NCBI GenBank assembly: GCA_017998555.1
Contig: JAGOCU010000080.1
Location: 1-8,252 of the forward strand
Direction of reading: 5' to 3'
Length of the DNA stretch: 8,252 nucleotides
Origin: Thermoflexales bacterium
GTDB taxonomy: Bacteria; Chloroflexota; Anaerolineae; J036; Brachytrichaceae
Shown here: positions 5,899 through 8,252 of the stretch, piece by piece
Layout of the letters: every line of letters begins with the position of its first letter
How positions within the stretch are numbered: position 1 is the stretch's first letter
Notes under the pieces: model-generated
Database searches by the model: none
What the model saw: the letters and a program-made list of their open reading frames with translations, nothing else
What the model was told of the DNA's origin: nothing
Program-made: the position numbers and the translations under genes

Positions 5899-7455
5899 TC
5901 AATCCACATAGCCCAGCATTTTGAGGCGGGCTGTGACCTCGGCCGTCTGGTCATCGGAATAGCCCGCCGCAACCGCCACCCCAGCCGCATCCAGTGTGAC
6001 ATACAGACGCTCCCCCGGGACCCAGAGCGGCAGTACGCCGTCGAGATCATCGGGAATCGCCGCGCCGATGAGTTGCAGCGCAAGCGGAGCGATGTCCCAC
6101 ACCCGCAGGGGTTGATCCGCTTCGGCCAAGCCGGCCTGCCCGAGGCCCAGAATGCCAAACGTAGAATGGTCACCCAAGCGTTCGGGCAGCGCGGGAAACA
6201 GCAGGCGGGGATCCTCCGGGCTTGCGCCGGCGCCGAGGTCATCCCTGAGGCAGGCCACGCCGTCGGGAAACCCAGGCCGCTCGCCGGGCCAGACCGCCTC
6301 GGCCCGTTCGGCCCAGACAAAGATGGGCTTGCCCGCCGGGTCTCTCAAGGCGCGGGCGGCGGACAAAACGGCATCAACAGACACGCCGGCCGGGCCGGGC
6401 GGGCACGTCAGGCCGATCACATTGCCATAGAGCGTCTCGGCGCGCACTGAACCCGCCTGAGCGCTGGAGTCGTAAGGCGAGGCCAGGCGCGCGCGAAGGC
6501 CGCGCCACACCCACGCCGGCAGGTGACGCTTGGCCGCGTCCTTGACGGCAGCGCGTGCCTGGCCGATCCGGCCGACCGCGGCCGCGGGCTTGAGCTGGCC
6601 TGTATGCCAATCCGTGTCCCGAATCCAGACCGGCATGTTGAACACCTGCTCGGGTGACGGGCCGAAACCATGGTCGGAAAAAAGTATCTCCAGATCGGGA
6701 GCGGCGGTCTTGAACCAGTGTCCCACGCCTTCGTCAAGGCCAAGCCAGAAGGCGCGGGCAAGCTCCATCAACGCCACCGGCGGGCTTTCGGATTCCTCGG
6801 CGCCCGCAACGCAATCCCAGAAGAAGTGCAGAAAACGATCTGTGGTGGTCAGGGCAAAAACGAACAGGGACAGGCTCGCTGGATCGGATTGCCGCAGGGC
6901 GCGCAACCCGGCCGCCAGATGGGCCGCTTGCAGGTCGATGAGCTCGCGCAAAAAAGCCACGCGGTCCGCCAGATGACGCCTGAGGTCACGCCGCCCAGTC
7001 GCCTCGACGGCGATATCCGGCGTGAAGTCGCTCAAAACCGCCGCCAGCGCCGCCGGGGTGGCGAGATCGGCCGCGCCGCGGGGTGTGTTCATCCCGCTCA
7101 CCCAAAACCCGTTGACCGGGCGAGGCGGGTAACTCAATGGATAGTTGAAGATGCCGACACCGAATCCCTGGGCGCTGGCTACTTCCCAGAAGGTCCTGGT
7201 CGTGCTGTTGCCGATCAGCCGGGCGGGTTGTCCCGGACTCGGGCGCGTCCAGAAATCAAGCACGCCATGCCGGCCGGGATTGAGTCCAGTCGCAATCGAC
7301 GTCCACGCCGGAGCCGTTAGGGGCGGAACCGTGGAGGCCAGCGGGGCCAGGACAGGAAAGCGCGGCGCGAGCCGGGGAAGCCAGCCGCGATCACACAGCC
7401 GCCTCCAGACATCCAGGCCGACTCCATCGAGCCCCAGGGCGAACAACCGGCTCAT
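5899..7455 (-). CDS. Alkaline phosphatase superfamily / type I phosphodiesterase-like enzyme
   Basis: The 518-residue product carries the metal-hydrolase pattern of the alkaline phosphatase superfamily, in the branch of nucleotide pyrophosphatase/phosphodiesterases. 'FALGLDGVG' (5-13) supplies metal ligand D10. 'PPLTAPAWTSIATGLNPGRHG' (44-64) holds the likely nucleophile T47. 'TTTDRFLHFFWD' (203-214) supplies D206 and H210, 'LFSDHGFGP' (258-266) supplies D261 and H262, and 'LGDHSTFGIL' (427-436) supplies H430. These fit the expected ligands of a two-zinc site. The C-terminus 'LKMLGY' is a common ending in this group. No signal peptide or membrane segment is present, so it should be cytoplasmic, unlike many relatives. 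The start at 7455 is an ATG directly before the first strand, without a visible Shine-Dalgarno, 60 bases after the PD40 gene. In a glycan locus it could cleave a nucleotide sugar or phosphodiester-linked intermediate; the true substrate is unknown. Confidence 0.9.
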   Translation of the reverse strand: MSRLFALGLDGVGLDVWRRLCDRGWLPRLAPRFPVLAPLASTVPPLTAPAWTSIATGLNPGRHGVLDFWTRPSPGQPARLIGNSTTRTFWEVASAQGFGVGIFNYPLSYPPRPVNGFWVSGMNTPRGAADLATPAALAAVLSDFTPDIAVEATGRRDLRRHLADRVAFLRELIDLQAAHLAAGLRALRQSDPASLSLFVFALTTTDRFLHFFWDCVAGAEESESPPVALMELARAFWLGLDEGVGHWFKTAAPDLEILFSDHGFGPSPEQVFNMPVWIRDTDWHTGQLKPAAAVGRIGQARAAVKDAAKRHLPAWVWRGLRARLASPYDSSAQAGSVRAETLYGNVIGLTCPPGPAGVSVDAVLSAARALRDPAGKPIFVWAERAEAVWPGERPGFPDGVACLRDDLGAGASPEDPRLLFPALPERLGDHSTFGILGLGQAGLAEADQPLRVWDIAPLALQLIGAAIPDDLDGVLPLWVPGERLYVTLDAAGVAVAAGYSDDQTAEVTARLKMLGYVD

Positions 7456-7515
7456 CGTCGTCGCGTGTGAATCGCGCCGTGCCGCTGAGCGCCGCGCGAG
7501 TAAAAGCCTGGCGAC

Positions 7516-8252
7516 CTATCGATACCACGAGGGATAGAGCGCATCGCCGCCAACACTGATCAACACCTGCCGATTCGAACCATCGAGTTTCGAAGCGACG
7601 ATTCTGGAGCGCTCGGAGTCGCTGTTGCGCCAACTGTAGAGCAGCGTGTCATCGTCGATCCAATCGCCCATCTGGAACGCCCCGGGTCCCAGGTCCAAAA
7701 CCCTGAAGCCGGTGCCATCGATGTTGACAACGGCGATCTTCGACGGCAGACCGGTGAAGGCCTGAATGGAGAACGCCAGCCGCTTGCCATCCGGAGAGAA
7801 TGTCGGACGAGCGGTGTTTGAGCTTGGCGCGCTGACGACCTGCCGTACGCCGCTGCCATCGGGCTTGGCAACATACACCTGGTAGCCATCCCCGATCCGA
7901 TTGGCCGACCAGGCGATGAGATCGCCTGCGCGTGACCAGCCGGGGGTGATGTCGTTGCCGGCTTCATTGGTCAGATTCTTCAAGCCCGAGCCGTCGACAT
8001 TGGCGACATAGACCTCGAAGTTGCCGTCGCGGTTGGTGTGGAAGAGCAGTTTCTTGCCGTCGGGGCTGACCTGGGGCGCAAAGTTGAGCGACCTTTTCCC
8101 AGCGATGGCGATCAGCTTGGTCTGGCTGCTGCCATCCGGCGCCATGCGATAGATGCCAAAGCCTTCCTCGGCGATCCGCCCCGAATTGAAGACGATATAG
8201 GCGCCGTCCGGCGACCAACGCGGCTCGGCATCGCCCGCATTCGGCGACGAGG
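7516..8252 (-). CDS. TolB-like PD40 beta-propeller protein, C-terminal part (start beyond right edge)
   Basis: The reverse strand is open from the window edge (first full codon at 8250) to a TAG at 7516-7518, giving 244 residues; an internal ATG at 8145 lies inside a repeat and is not the true start. Five PD40/WD40-like blades are visible, marked by 'PRWSPDGAYIVF', 'PQVSPDGKKLLFHTNRDGN', 'PGWSRAGDLIAWSANR', 'PTFSPDGKRLAFSI' and 'GDWIDDDTLLYSWRN', each followed by a 'hydrophobic-DGS' strand such as 'VYVANVDGSGLKNLT'. The chain ends at 'YPSWYR', the first strand of a next blade, as expected if it closes the propeller with the missing N-terminal strands. Such propellers usually act outside the cytoplasm as protein- or glycan-binding scaffolds, but the N-terminus that would show a signal peptide or fused domain is not visible. 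It lies 60 bases upstream of the phosphodiesterase-like gene and may share its transcript. It is not enough to call it TolB itself: no tol-pal genes are seen. Confidence 0.85.
   Translation of the reverse strand, partial: SSPNAGDAEPRWSPDGAYIVFNSGRIAEEGFGIYRMAPDGSSQTKLIAIAGKRSLNFAPQVSPDGKKLLFHTNRDGNFEVYVANVDGSGLKNLTNEAGNDITPGWSRAGDLIAWSANRIGDGYQVYVAKPDGSGVRQVVSAPSSNTARPTFSPDGKRLAFSIQAFTGLPSKIAVVNIDGTGFRVLDLGPGAFQMGDWIDDDTLLYSWRNSDSERSRIVASKLDGSNRQVLISVGGDALYPSWYR

Noticed and set aside
5731..6450. Plus-strand open frame (239 codons) spanning the ends of the phosphodiesterase and GT4-like genes
   Set aside because: It crosses two real minus-strand genes and shows no recognisable motif or ribosome site.
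7516..8252. Calling the propeller gene tolB
   Set aside because: PD40 repeats are shared by many unrelated proteins, the N-terminal domain is outside the window, and no tol-pal neighbours are present.

Overview
This is a GC-rich bacterial chromosome segment with tightly packed genes and no tRNA, rRNA, CRISPR, insertion sequence or phage gene that I can see. It reads as part of a surface-glycan (exopolysaccharide or glycoconjugate) locus with an exported structural protein inside it. The lineage is not settled by the sequence. The repeat style of the exported protein (a beta-rich module ending in GS-V-hydrophobic-SSDQ-LxAV) and the mix of GT4 glycosyltransferases, a PAPS-type sulfotransferase, an alkaline-phosphatase-superfamily enzyme and a PD40 propeller recall Chloroflexota. 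That is an impression from memory, not a search result.

Layout, left to right. Positions 1-588 (minus) hold the N-terminal half of a GT4 glycosyltransferase that runs off the left edge. Its start overlaps the end of a complete GT4 glycosyltransferase (566-1792, minus). A 60-base divergent gap separates that pair from a sulfotransferase (1853-2767), the only plus-strand gene. A strong hairpin at 2772-2804 serves as a bidirectional terminator between the sulfotransferase and a secreted protein of about 541 residues built from four tandem copies of one module (2851-4476, minus). After a 165-base promoter-bearing gap come three more minus-strand genes: a divergent GT4-like glycosyltransferase (4642-5850), a cytoplasmic-looking alkaline phosphatase/phosphodiesterase-superfamily enzyme (5899-7455), and the C-terminal part of a TolB-like PD40 beta-propeller that runs in from the right edge (7516-8252).

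How they may work together (inference): the three glycosyltransferases would assemble a glycan from nucleotide sugars, the sulfotransferase would add sulfate to it, and the phosphodiesterase-like enzyme would act on a phosphorylated carrier, nucleotide sugar or substituent. The propeller and the repeat protein look like cell-surface or periplasmic partners. The repeat protein stands apart: it has the only strong Shine-Dalgarno sequence in the window and its own upstream gap, which suggests a highly expressed secreted product.

The most unusual items are the four-module secreted protein, with a CX5C cysteine pair in modules 3 and 4 only, and the GT4-like enzyme at 4642-5850, whose EX7E glutamates are both replaced.
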